Shown: one piece after another, positions 7,551-15,317 of the stretch
Layout: each line of letters opens with the position of its first letter
Position numbering within the stretch: the first letter of the stretch is position 1
Notes under the pieces: generated by a model
What the model saw: the letters and a program-made list of their open reading frames with translations, nothing else
What the model was told of the DNA's origin: nothing
Database searches by the model: none
Program-made: the position numbers and the translations under genes
Source: Nitrosomonadaceae bacterium
Lineage (GTDB): Bacteria > Pseudomonadota > Gammaproteobacteria > Burkholderiales > Nitrosomonadaceae
Length of the DNA stretch: 36,255 nt
Reading direction: 5' to 3'
Assembly (NCBI GenBank): GCA_014237605.1
Contig: JAAZZR010000007.1
Coordinates: 1 to 36,255, forward strand

Positions 7551-8114
7551 ATGAATAAATCAAGAACTTTTATTCTACCGTTCATTTTATTAATGTTTTC
7601 ATCCTTGGCCTGGTCTCATACTGATGAGTATTTTGATACGGTTGATGCACCTCATGGCGGGCAAATGCGTATGGCTGGCCCTTATCATATGGAAATTATA
7701 ACCAAGGATAAGGAGATAGTTCTATATATAACAGATCATGCAAACGCTAAAATTAATATTGAAGGGGGGATAGGTAAAGCTACTGTACAAACTGGAAAAA
7801 CTAAAACAACGGTTAAATTACAACCTGAAGGTGATAATTCATTTAAGGGGAGCGGCGATTTTATAGTTACTCCTGAAACCATGATTATGGTTTTTGTTAA
7901 GCTACCTGAGCAGGAGGCGCAGGCAGCTCGTTTTACTCCACTAAAGTCGGCAGATAAAAACAAGCAACCAAAGAAAGAGTCAGGTGATCATGCTGATTCT
8001 CATGATCAGCACAGTGATAGTCACGGCGATCACCATAAAATGGAAAAAAGTGGCGATGATCACAGCGGCCATCATAAAATGGAAAAACATGGTGGTGACC
8101 ACGGGGGCCACTAA
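7551..8114 (+). CDS. Exported His-rich putative copper-binding protein
   Basis: This 187-residue protein has a signal peptide ending LAWS, with H23 as likely mature residue 1. The folded part (about 30-130: APHGGQMRMAGPYHMEII, then LYITDHANAKI) resembles the small beta domain found at the N-terminus of some CusB/CzcB-type metal-efflux adaptors. The C-terminal 44 residues (144-187) contain 12 histidines, with HHKMEK twice and several GDH or DHxGH units, a probable metal-buffering tail. AGGAG lies before ATG 7551. It follows copD by 46 bases and is probably cotranscribed. Copper storage or delivery to the monooxygenase is inference from context; I do not recognise a named family for the whole protein. 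Confidence 0.82.
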   Translation: MNKSRTFILPFILLMFSSLAWSHTDEYFDTVDAPHGGQMRMAGPYHMEIITKDKEIVLYITDHANAKINIEGGIGKATVQTGKTKTTVKLQPEGDNSFKGSGDFIVTPETMIMVFVKLPEQEAQAARFTPLKSADKNKQPKKESGDHADSHDQHSDSHGDHHKMEKSGDDHSGHHKMEKHGGDHGGH

Positions 8115-8166
8115 ATAAATGCCGCAACTGGCTAGAGTTCATTAATCAGACATTGTATTAAAGAAT

Positions 8167-9471
8167 CTATTGGGTATTTAACGCGGCCTGTCGGCCCCTT
8201 TTTACATTTATACCCATTAATATAAATAGGCCAATAATGAAATAACTTCCAGTTATTAACATTGCAAGACGATGATCTCCGTGGGATACCCAGCTTATCA
8301 GCCCATATGTTATGGGGCCAATTATCGAAGACAGTTTAACTGCTAGCCCCCAAAGTCCAAAGAACTCTGCACGGCGTAGTAAAGGGCTAAAATATGCGAC
8401 TAACGCACGACCCGCAGATTGCGATGCACCTAAACATAATCCGGCAATGTTAGCAGCAAGCCAGAACATAGCATGGTCTTGTGCTCCCCAAGCTAGTAAG
8501 ACCATTATTATCCAACCAATAAGAGTTAGTGCAATAGTTGGGATATGACCAAGTTTATCCTGAATAATGCCAAATACGAATGCTCCTACTGCTGCGGTAA
8601 CATTTACTATAACTACAAGCAAAATAGTATCGTTATGATTAAAGCCCATTACTTGCTGCGCATAAATTGCTGCGATCACGACTATGGTCTGGATGCCTGC
8701 TTGATAAAATATTAGGCAAGTCAGAAAGCGTGTTAAATCACGAAAATTACGTAATTGTTTAATGGTATTACTTAGTCTAGAGAGTACCTCTTTTACTACA
8801 TTATGACCGTGTAAAAGTGATTGTGGCCGTGCCCGCTCTTTTAAATAAAGAAATGTCGGGATACAGGAAATAGCAAATAATGAAGCGGTTATTAGCAGGG
8901 TTACAGGTATAAATTGCTCAGACTGGTGTCCTTGCTCTTGTGCCCAAAGCACATAAGCAAATGAGCAGCCTAAACTTACTATGCCACCAATATACCCAAG
9001 GCTCCAACCCAAGCCCGATATTTTTCCAAGGGAATTACTTTTCGCAATTTCGGGTAGAAAGGCAGCAATTAGATTTTCACCGGTACCAAAGAAGAAATTA
9101 GCAAGAATTACAAGAAATATAGCTAGCCATAAGTCTCCTGGGCCTACAAAGGAAAGTAATAAAGTAAAAAATATACAGCCTATAGAAGTGAAGAACAGCA
9201 GGCGTTTTTTAGCAGCGTAGGCATCTGCATATATACCTATAATTGGTGCAGTTATAATAATGAGGATATATGAAACTGCAAGCGTAGCTGTCCAGGCAAA
9301 TGTCCCCCAATCCTGATTTCGAGCCACCATGCTTACAAAATAAGCATTAAATATTGTTGTAATAACAACAGTAGTATATCCAGAGTTCGCAAAATCAAAC
9401 ATTGCCCAAGACCAGACTTCTCGTCTGTTCACATTTGCGGCAAGATAAGTAGGTTTGTCTTTTGAGGCCAC
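8167..9471 (-). CDS. MFS transporter, UMF1/Atg22 type
   Basis: A 434-residue membrane protein with 11-12 hydrophobic helices. The N-terminal WSWAMFDFANSGYTTVV block is the signature of the UMF1 (vacuole effluxer Atg22-like) branch of the major facilitator superfamily. The central loop (about 205-240, ending in KERAR) is basic, as in the family. The substrate is unknown; bacterial members are annotated only as MFS transporters. The start is GTG (9471-9469), with no strong Shine-Dalgarno. It is convergent with the His-rich gene and separate from the copper genes in orientation, so a role in ammonia oxidation is not implied. tRNA-Thr lies 94 bases upstream on the same strand. Confidence 0.88.
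   Translation of the reverse strand: MASKDKPTYLAANVNRREVWSWAMFDFANSGYTTVVITTIFNAYFVSMVARNQDWGTFAWTATLAVSYILIIITAPIIGIYADAYAAKKRLLFFTSIGCIFFTLLLSFVGPGDLWLAIFLVILANFFFGTGENLIAAFLPEIAKSNSLGKISGLGWSLGYIGGIVSLGCSFAYVLWAQEQGHQSEQFIPVTLLITASLFAISCIPTFLYLKERARPQSLLHGHNVVKEVLSRLSNTIKQLRNFRDLTRFLTCLIFYQAGIQTIVVIAAIYAQQVMGFNHNDTILLVVIVNVTAAVGAFVFGIIQDKLGHIPTIALTLIGWIIMVLLAWGAQDHAMFWLAANIAGLCLGASQSAGRALVAYFSPLLRRAEFFGLWGLAVKLSSIIGPITYGLISWVSHGDHRLAMLITGSYFIIGLFILMGINVKRGRQAALNTQ
8185..8203 (+). terminator. Weak candidate terminator for the copCD group
   Basis: GGCC-TGTC-GGCC forms a short 4-bp stem followed two bases later by T5. It lies inside the 3' end of the convergent MFS gene. No other hairpin with a T-run is visible between 8115 and 8205. 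The stem is short, so this is tentative. Confidence 0.25.
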
Positions 9472-9565
9472 TAGCTAATTAAGCATGAAGGTAAAATAAA
9501 AAAGCATTAAAACGCACTATATTTGTACGATATTTTTATTGAAACCCTTTATTCATCAGTGTTCG

Positions 9566-9641
9566 TGGTGCTGTTGGGGGGGATCGAACCTCCGGCCTAC
9601 TGATTACGAATCAGTTGCTCTACCAACTGAGCTACAACAGC
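9566..9641 (-). tRNA. tRNA-Thr, anticodon CGU (codon ACG)
   Basis: On the minus strand a full cloverleaf folds: acceptor GCTGTTG/CAACAGC, D arm GCTC/GAGC, anticodon stem ACTGA/TCAGT with loop TTCGTAA (anticodon CGT in DNA), a five-base variable loop, and a T arm with loop TTCGATC. CCA is encoded (plus-strand TGG 9566-9568). The T stem GGAGG/CCCCC has one A-C mismatch in its centre. All other stems pair perfectly, so the tRNA is probably functional. Confidence 0.95.
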
Positions 9642-10047
9642 AAGAAGACTAAAGATTATAGAGGTTTGGAATGTAGACGGCAAATTGAAACAAGTATAAC
9701 TAGACAGAGCTGAATACTCGGCATGAGCTCAAATTGTATTCAAAGTAAATGTGCTCTATAACGCTTGTAAATATATATTATATAAATAATGAAAGGTCTT
9801 TATATTTAAATTGTATGGGATAATATTTTTGCTTAGTCTCACATAAGTTCGGCTAAAATCATTAAACATGTAGGCAATTTCGTATTATATGCAGAATTAC
9901 ATATAAATAATGATTTATATTTTAAATATAAGGTTTTTTAGATTTATGCGCTTTATATGAATCTTCTTAATTTCGCTTAAAATCGTTAAACGTGTAGACA
10001 ATCTGTCAAAAATACGGCAGAATTACTAAATGACGTCAGGAAAGCTA
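9642..10047. other. Gene-free AT-rich region before aroQ
   Basis: No reading frame with a ribosome-binding site or recognisable product is visible on either strand in this ~400-bp stretch. It lies between the 5' end of tRNA-Thr (minus) and aroQ (plus), so promoters for both should be here. It is strongly AT-rich, with runs such as tatattatataaataatga near 9775. Its one clear structure is the pair of ~54-bp direct repeats at 9848 and 9972. Confidence 0.7.
9848..10026 (+). repeat. Two imperfect ~54-bp direct repeats upstream of aroQ
   Basis: Copy A is 9848-9900 (53 bp) and copy B is 9972-10026 (55 bp), 124 bp apart start to start. They align at about three quarters identity. Shared blocks are TTCG, TAAAATC, TTAAAC, TGTAG, CAAT and a terminal GCAGAATTAC, and most substitutions are transitions. 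Copy B ends just before the aroQ start region. Each copy has a TTAAAC hexamer followed 17 bp later by an AT hexamer (TTATAT in A, AAAAAT in B), so duplicated promoters are possible. I see no clear third copy elsewhere in the window. Confidence 0.75.
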
Positions 10048-10485
10048 GTGGCAAAAAATATTTTAATCTTGCATGGGCCCAACCTTAACCTTTTGGGCAG
10101 TCGAGAGCCGGACGTGTATGGAAGTGAAACTTTAGAAGAAATTAACGGAAATTTAAGCAAGTTGGCGACAGAAGCCAACGTTAGTCTGGTTAGTTTTCAG
10201 AGTAATAGTGAAGCAGACTTAATAAGTCGTATTCAGCAGGCTATGGAGGATGAAACTGACTTTATCATCATTAATCCTGCTGCATTTACACACACTAGTA
10301 TTGCTTTGCGTGATGCTTTGTCGGCAGCGCACCTGCCATTTATTGAGGTTCATCTTACAAATATTTTTGCACGTGAAACATTTCGTCGGGAATCATATTT
10401 TTCTTCTCTTGCACTAGGTGTTATTAGTGGCTTGGGTGCTAGCAGTTATTACTTGGCACTTAAGTATGCAATAAATAATTGCTAA
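10048..10485 (+). CDS. aroQ: 3-dehydroquinate dehydratase, type II
   Basis: AroQ dehydrates 3-dehydroquinate to 3-dehydroshikimate in the shikimate pathway and forms a dodecamer in the cytoplasm. [19 protein letters not shown] with its catalytic Tyr, [21 protein letters not shown] and IEVHLTN (catalytic His) are all present. I prefer the GTG start at 10048, preceded by AGGAAA at 10038-10043. It gives 145 residues beginning [12 protein letters not shown], as in homologues. An in-frame ATG at 10030 would add six residues but has no Shine-Dalgarno. The gene heads the usual aroQ-accB-accC-prmA order. The duplicated ~54-bp element ends just upstream. Confidence 0.95.
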   Translation: MAKNILILHGPNLNLLGSREPDVYGSETLEEINGNLSKLATEANVSLVSFQSNSEADLISRIQQAMEDETDFIIINPAAFTHTSIALRDALSAAHLPFIEVHLTNIFARETFRRESYFSSLALGVISGLGASSYYLALKYAINNC

Positions 10486-10643
10486 TTTAGGCCCTAGATA
10501 TTTGTATTGAAATAAAAATATCTGTCTCATAAGGTTTAATAGGGCGATATTGAAGCTAACATGAAAATTACGCCGATTTAAAAGAATAAAAGTATGTTTC
10601 GAGTTAAGTGCCATAAATAGAACATTGCCCCGGGAGGGCTATT

Positions 10644-11087
10644 TTGGATTTAAGAAAGCTTAAAAAACTAATTGATTTAGTTGAGGACTCAAGTATCTCC
10701 GAGTTAGAAATAACGGAAGGAGAGGAAAGGGTTCGTATCAGTAAGTCAGGAACCGGAATACCCGCTCATGCTGTGCCGACAGTTGCGGCGCCAGCTGTGA
10801 TCTCGGTACCAGAAACAAAGAGTTTGGGCAAAGTTGAGGAGAAGCTACCGGCCGGACATGTGGTTAACTCCCCTATGGTCGGAACTTTCTACCGCACGTC
10901 TTCACCTGGGAGCGATCCATTTGTAAAAGTGGGGCAAACGGTTAAGGCGGGAGAAACTTTGTGTATTATTGAGGCGATGAAGCTTCTTAACGAAATTGAG
11001 GCTGATAAGGCTGGCATTATCAAAGCAATTTTAATTGAGAATGGCCAACCGGTTGAATACGGAGAGGCATTATTCATTATTGAATAA
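10644..11087 (+). CDS. accB: Biotin carboxyl carrier protein of acetyl-CoA carboxylase
   Basis: AccB carries the biotin that shuttles carboxyl groups between biotin carboxylase and carboxyltransferase, making malonyl-CoA for fatty-acid synthesis. The biotinyl domain spans about 72-147, with the biotinylated K113 in [10 protein letters not shown] flexible Ala/Pro/Val linker covers about 38-60. The start codon is TTG (10644) behind a strong GGGAGGG (10632-10638). The resulting [15 protein letters not shown] matches the conserved AccB N-terminus, and no upstream ATG fits. The rare start may keep expression low, which is relevant because AccB is autoregulatory in other bacteria. accC follows after 87 bases. 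Confidence 0.96.
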   Translation: MDLRKLKKLIDLVEDSSISELEITEGEERVRISKSGTGIPAHAVPTVAAPAVISVPETKSLGKVEEKLPAGHVVNSPMVGTFYRTSSPGSDPFVKVGQTVKAGETLCIIEAMKLLNEIEADKAGIIKAILIENGQPVEYGEALFIIE

Positions 11088-11174
11088 TGTTTACTTGATC
11101 ACTCCCTTGAGGGTTGTTGGGTTAAAAGGCAACTTGTGCCCTCGTCATTCAGAATAGGACCTACCTAGACAAAT

Positions 11175-12530
11175 ATGTTTGAAAAAATACTTATAGCCAA
11201 TCGAGGTGAGATTGCTTTGCGAATTCAGCGTGCCTGCCGGGAGATGGGCATCAAAACAGTTGCGGTACATTCTGAGGCAGATGCTGAAGCAAAATATGTA
11301 AAACTAGCTGATGAGTCAGTTTGTATCGGGCCGGCACCATCTAACCTAAGTTATCTTAATATTCCTGCAATTATAAGCGCAGCAGAAGTAACAGACTCTG
11401 CAGCAATTCATCCTGGGTACGGGTTCCTTGCAGAGAATGCTGATTTTGCTGAACGGGTAGAAAAGAGCGGCTTTGTATTCATTGGCCCCCGTCCTGAAAC
11501 TATTCGGCTTATGGGCGATAAGGTTAATGCTAAGAATGCTATGAGAGGCGCCAAAGTACCCTGTGTTCCTGGTTCCGATGGCGCCTTGCCTGAGTCCCCT
11601 GAGGAAATAAAAGAAATAGCTCGTGCCATTGGTTATCCAATAATCATTAAAGCGTCTGGTGGAGGGGGCGGACGTGGAATGCGGGTGGTGCATACAGAAG
11701 CCGCATTATCTAATGCAGTAATTGTGACCCGAAATGAAGCACAGGCTGCTTTTGGCAATCCCATGCTATATGCAGAAAAATTTATGGAAAATCCTCGGCA
11801 TATTGAGTTCCAGGTGTTAGTTGATGAACATAAAAATGCCATTTATTTAGGAGAAAGAGATTGTTCGGTACAGAGGCGTAATCAAAAGATTATTGAGGAA
11901 GCGCCGGCGCTTGAACTTAATTCTAGAATGAGAGACAAAATAGGCTCTCGTTGTGTAGATGCATGTCGTCGTATTGGGTACCGTGGCGTAGGTACTTTTG
12001 AATTTTTATACGAAAATAAAGAATATTATTTTATTGAAATGAATACGCGCCTGCAGGTAGAGCACACTATTACAGAAGCGGTTACCGGGATTGATTTGGT
12101 ACAACAACAAATTCGTGTTGCAGCTGGTGAGAAATTAAATATTCGTCAGAAAGATATACAGCCCAAAGGGCATGCGATAGAGTGTCGAATTAATGCTGAA
12201 GATCCTTATAAGCTTACCCCTTCTGCCGGTCAGATTACTCGGTATCATGCTCCAGGTGGCCCTGGTATAAGGGTTGATTCTCATGTTTATCATAATTATA
12301 CGGTACCGCCTTATTATGATTCTTTAATAGGAAAAGTAATCGCTTATGGTGAGAATCGAGATCAGGCTATAGCACGTATGCGGATTGCATTATCAGAAAT
12401 GGTTGTTGAGGGGATTAAGACTAATATTCCATTACATCTTGAGCTATTGCATGATGCGGGATTTTTACATGGTGGAATTACCATTCACTATCTTGAGCAA
12501 TTGCTGGCTCAGCACAACAAGCAAGGGTAA
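11175..12530 (+). CDS. accC: Biotin carboxylase subunit of acetyl-CoA carboxylase
   Basis: AccC carboxylates the biotin on AccB using ATP and bicarbonate. It is 451 residues, the normal length. [16 protein letters not shown] opens the biotin-carboxylase N domain. The ATP-grasp domain carries the glycine-rich [14 protein letters not shown] loop near residue 160. The [14 protein letters not shown] block near 290 supplies Mg-ATP and biotin-site residues, and ECRINAEDP belongs to the C domain. ATG 11175 has no strong Shine-Dalgarno (AGGAC is too far upstream), so translation may be coupled to accB. A hairpin-like repeat (GTTTGTAA 12542-12549 / TTACAAAC 12569-12576) lies after the stop without a T-run. 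Confidence 0.97.
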   Translation: MFEKILIANRGEIALRIQRACREMGIKTVAVHSEADAEAKYVKLADESVCIGPAPSNLSYLNIPAIISAAEVTDSAAIHPGYGFLAENADFAERVEKSGFVFIGPRPETIRLMGDKVNAKNAMRGAKVPCVPGSDGALPESPEEIKEIARAIGYPIIIKASGGGGGRGMRVVHTEAALSNAVIVTRNEAQAAFGNPMLYAEKFMENPRHIEFQVLVDEHKNAIYLGERDCSVQRRNQKIIEEAPALELNSRMRDKIGSRCVDACRRIGYRGVGTFEFLYENKEYYFIEMNTRLQVEHTITEAVTGIDLVQQQIRVAAGEKLNIRQKDIQPKGHAIECRINAEDPYKLTPSAGQITRYHAPGGPGIRVDSHVYHNYTVPPYYDSLIGKVIAYGENRDQAIARMRIALSEMVVEGIKTNIPLHLELLHDAGFLHGGITIHYLEQLLAQHNKQG

Positions 12531-12606
12531 TAAATCATCGTGTTTGTAATTTACTATCTGGCATGCTGTTACAAACAAAATAAACGCAATAAAAAATATG
12601 TTAAGT

Positions 12607-12642
12607 AAGTATGGTTTAGTTAAACTTAATTTATCCATACTT
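12607..12642 (+). promoter_or_regulatory. Inverted repeat directly upstream of prmA
   Basis: AAGTATGG (12607-12614) and CCATACTT (12635-12642) are perfect eight-base arms, with a smaller GTTTA/TAAAC stem nested in the loop. The structure ends four bases before the prmA ATG, where a Shine-Dalgarno would be expected and none is seen. It may affect ribosome access. Repeats of this size also arise by chance, so confidence is low. Confidence 0.3.
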
Positions 12643-12646
12643 TAGT

Positions 12647-13564
12647 ATGTTTTGGACGGCGCTCATCATTGAAACTACCTTTGCTCATACTGAGGAACTG
12701 AATAATTTATTAATTGAATTAGGTGCTTTGTCAGTAGATACTCACGATGCGGATGCAGGAACGCAGCATGAGCAGCCATTATTTGAGCAGTTTGATGGCA
12801 CGTCAGAAACAACCTGGCTTAACGTAGAGATAACTGCTCTCTTTGAAGAAACTGTAGACGTGACGGTGATTATGCAAACTGTAGTACAAAATACGCAATT
12901 GCCTTGTTTGCCCGTCTACAGGGTTAAGAAAATTCAAGATCAAGATTGGGTACGTCTCACACAGTCACAATTTGAGCCCATTAGAATATCGTCAAGACTA
13001 TGGATAGTTCCTAGTTGGCATCAAACACCTGATCCTACAGCCACTAATCTTATGCTTGATCCAGGGCTGGCTTTTGGTACTGGCAGCCACCCAACTACCG
13101 AGCTATGTCTTGCGTGGCTTGATGAAAATTTACAGGGTGGAGAACAAGTGCTTGATTACGGTTGCGGATCCGGCATATTAGCTATCGCAGCACTAAAACT
13201 GGGAGCCGATCATGTAGTTGGAGTTGATATAGACCCTCATGCGGTTGAGTCAAGTATTAAGAACGCGCGACAAAATCAATGTGATCAAAATAAAGCAGAG
13301 TTTTATTCGGTTGATTATATGGCTAAGGCGGATCAGACAATGGATGGGTGGGCTGATATAGTTGTTGCGAATATACTTGCTAATCCTCTAATTATGCTTG
13401 CTCCCTTACTGATGCGTACTAGTAAAATAAATGGGCGTATTGTACTTTCTGGCATACTAATGGAGCAGGTAAAAGAGGTTGAGCAAGTCTATCAGCAATG
13501 GTTCAAGATGCATCTTGTAAGAGAACAAGCGGGCTGGGCATTATTGATAGGAATAAGAAAATAA
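12647..13564 (+). CDS. prmA: Ribosomal protein L11 methyltransferase
   Basis: PrmA trimethylates residues of ribosomal protein L11 using S-adenosylmethionine. The 305-residue protein has the family layout: an N-terminal substrate-recognition domain (about 1-95, MFWTALIIETTFAHTEELNN) and a C-terminal Rossmann methyltransferase domain. DPGLAFGTGSHPTTELCL, VLDYGCGSGILAIAALKLGA (SAM loop) and VVANILANPL are diagnostic. ATG 12647 gives the expected N-terminus but lacks a visible Shine-Dalgarno and sits four bases after an inverted repeat. Clustered with accBC and the DUF3426 gene, as in many betaproteobacteria. Confidence 0.96.
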   Translation: MFWTALIIETTFAHTEELNNLLIELGALSVDTHDADAGTQHEQPLFEQFDGTSETTWLNVEITALFEETVDVTVIMQTVVQNTQLPCLPVYRVKKIQDQDWVRLTQSQFEPIRISSRLWIVPSWHQTPDPTATNLMLDPGLAFGTGSHPTTELCLAWLDENLQGGEQVLDYGCGSGILAIAALKLGADHVVGVDIDPHAVESSIKNARQNQCDQNKAEFYSVDYMAKADQTMDGWADIVVANILANPLIMLAPLLMRTSKINGRIVLSGILMEQVKEVEQVYQQWFKMHLVREQAGWALLIGIRK

Positions 13565-13584
13565 AAATATTGGATTATTAATAT

Positions 13585-14355
13585 ATGGCGCTGGTAACTC
13601 GCTGTCCTAATTGCACTTCTGTTTTTAAAGTGACCCCGCAGCATTTGCAGGTGCAAGAGGGTAATGTCCGTTGTGGGAGTTGTTTACAGATCTTTAATAG
13701 CTTTTCTGATCTGGCTACGTTGCAGGAGAAAGCAGATACTGATAACTCCTTAGAGTTATCAATTGAAAACAAAGAAGCAAAAAGAGACGCTCCAAATGAA
13801 GCGCTAGCTACAGAGGTATCGGATGCGACAAAGGCGGGAGGGCAGGATTCCTACACTTTTGATGCTATTAAGCCGCCTAGGGTCTCGCGCGTATGGGGGC
13901 TTATTAATTTATGTATTTTAGTTACCCTTATTGGGCAGGCTATCTATTTATATCGTGCAGAGCTTTCTAATTTTTCTCCCTCAACTAGGCCGTACCTGGA
14001 GCAATATTGTGAGATCTTGAATTGTAAAATACCAATATCTCAACAAACAGAATTATTGAGTATTGAATCATCTGATATGCAGAAAGAGGCAACACAACAA
14101 GGCGTTGCTACGTTAATAGTAATGATACGTAATCAAGCAACCTTTCCTCAGCTATTTCCCTCTCTTGAGCTCACGCTCACTGATACCAAGGACAAGGCTC
14201 TTGCGAGCCGTATTTTCTCTCCGAGGGAGTATCTAGAGAAAGATGGCCACCTTTCGGATGTCATTGGGCCCAATAAAGAAGTTAGTGTAACGTTAAAAAT
14301 TGATAGCAGTAATTTGAATGCAGCTGGGTACCGGTTATTTTTGCTTTACCCTTAG
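13585..14355 (+). CDS. MJ0042 zinc-ribbon and DUF3426 membrane protein
   Basis: A 256-residue protein of unknown function. The N-terminus is an MJ0042-type zinc ribbon with two CxxC pairs (RCPNCTSVFKV and RCGSCLQIF, residues about 8-36). A polar, acidic low-complexity stretch (about 48-95) is followed by a single transmembrane helix (about 106-124). The C-terminal DUF3426 region (about 125-256) is predicted to be beta-rich and outside the inner membrane. This gene follows prmA in many betaproteobacteria, here after 20 bases, so cotranscription is likely. Suggested roles such as metal or redox sensing across the membrane are not established. Confidence 0.88.
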   Translation: MALVTRCPNCTSVFKVTPQHLQVQEGNVRCGSCLQIFNSFSDLATLQEKADTDNSLELSIENKEAKRDAPNEALATEVSDATKAGGQDSYTFDAIKPPRVSRVWGLINLCILVTLIGQAIYLYRAELSNFSPSTRPYLEQYCEILNCKIPISQQTELLSIESSDMQKEATQQGVATLIVMIRNQATFPQLFPSLELTLTDTKDKALASRIFSPREYLEKDGHLSDVIGPNKEVSVTLKIDSSNLNAAGYRLFLLYP

Positions 14356-14363
14356 TCCCCTAG

Positions 14364-14382
14364 TACAATGATTATCATTAAA
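14364..14382. promoter_or_regulatory. Candidate Fur box upstream of mlaF
   Basis: These 19 bases match the classical Fur consensus GATAATGATAATCATTATC at 14 positions and contain the perfect dyad AATGAT-T-ATCATT (14367-14379). The site lies nine bases after the DUF3426 stop and about 120 bases before mlaF, where an operon promoter would be. By my rough estimate a match this good occurs about once by chance in a window of this size and AT content, so it is only suggestive. Confidence 0.3.
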
Positions 14383-14504
14383 CATGTATCTTAGCTAAGC
14401 CTGGTATGCACAATAAACCATATTAATTATGGGCCTATACCTAATAGATATTTTAATTAGATTAAAATTTATCAAATCAAGTAACGGCTAATTTTAACAG
14501 CGTC

Positions 14505-15317
14505 ATGACAACAAATCCCTTAGTAGAAATTAAAGATCTAAATTTCTCTTACGACGAACGGGCCATTCTTAAAGGAATAAATATGACCATGCCTCGCGGT
14601 AAGGTTATAGCTATTATGGGTGGTAGCGGTTGTGGTAAGACTACTTTATTACGCTTGATCGGCGGCGTGGTAGCTCCGTCCTCAGGATATGTCAGAGTTG
14701 ATAATCAAATAGTGCATGAACTGAGTAGAGATAAGCTTTTCTCGCTACGTAGGAAAATGAGCATGTTGTTCCAGTTTGGTGCATTATTTACTGATTTATC
14801 AGTGTTTGACAATGTAGCATTCCAGATGAGAGAGCATACGGATTTGCCGGAGTCTGTAATTCGTGATCTTGTATTTATGAAACTACATGCAGTTGGTTTG
14901 CGTGGCGCACATAATTTAATGCCAGCAGAACTCTCTGGCGGAATGGCTCGGCGAGTAGCTTTGGCTCGTTCAATTGCACTTGATCCGATGCTTGTAATGT
15001 ACGACGAGCCATTTGCAGGGCTAGACCCTATTTCTCTAAGCGTCATTGGAAAGCTAATTCGTCGCCTTACAGATGCGTTAGGAATGACATCAATTTTGGT
15101 AACGCACGATGTGCATCAGTCGTTGGAAATTGTAGACTATGTTTACTTTATTTCTGAGGGAGTGATAGCTGCGCATGGTACACCATCAGAAGTGAGAGAT
15201 TCGGTTTCACCTTTTGTGCATCAATTTATTCATAGTGAGGTAGATGGTCCGGTTCCATTTCATTATCCCGCAGAAAAATATGCAACCGATTTAAATTTGG
15301 AGAATAGAATTGCCTAG
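14505..15317 (+). CDS. mlaF: Phospholipid-transport ABC ATPase MlaF
   Basis: MlaF powers the MlaFEDB inner-membrane complex that moves phospholipids between the outer and inner membranes and keeps the outer leaflet asymmetric. Walker A is GGSGCGKTT (about residue 40), the signature is ELSGGMARRVALAR, Walker B is MYDEPFAGLDP, and the switch histidine is in LVTHD. At 270 residues it has the normal length. ATG 14505 lacks an obvious Shine-Dalgarno. The 3' end overlaps mlaE by eight bases. It is first in an operon of five Mla genes; a possible Fur box lies in the 149-bp upstream gap. Confidence 0.96.
   Translation: MTTNPLVEIKDLNFSYDERAILKGINMTMPRGKVIAIMGGSGCGKTTLLRLIGGVVAPSSGYVRVDNQIVHELSRDKLFSLRRKMSMLFQFGALFTDLSVFDNVAFQMREHTDLPESVIRDLVFMKLHAVGLRGAHNLMPAELSGGMARRVALARSIALDPMLVMYDEPFAGLDPISLSVIGKLIRRLTDALGMTSILVTHDVHQSLEIVDYVYFISEGVIAAHGTPSEVRDSVSPFVHQFIHSEVDGPVPFHYPAEKYATDLNLENRIA

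Noticed and set aside
12542..12576. GTTTGTAA/TTACAAAC inverted repeat after accC as a terminator
   Set aside because: The loop is 19 bases and no T-run follows on the plus strand.
14374..14388. 15-base sequence shared between repeat copy A (9858-9872) and the mlaF upstream region
   Set aside because: It is AT-rich, and one such coincidence is about what chance gives in a window of this size; similarity does not extend beyond it.
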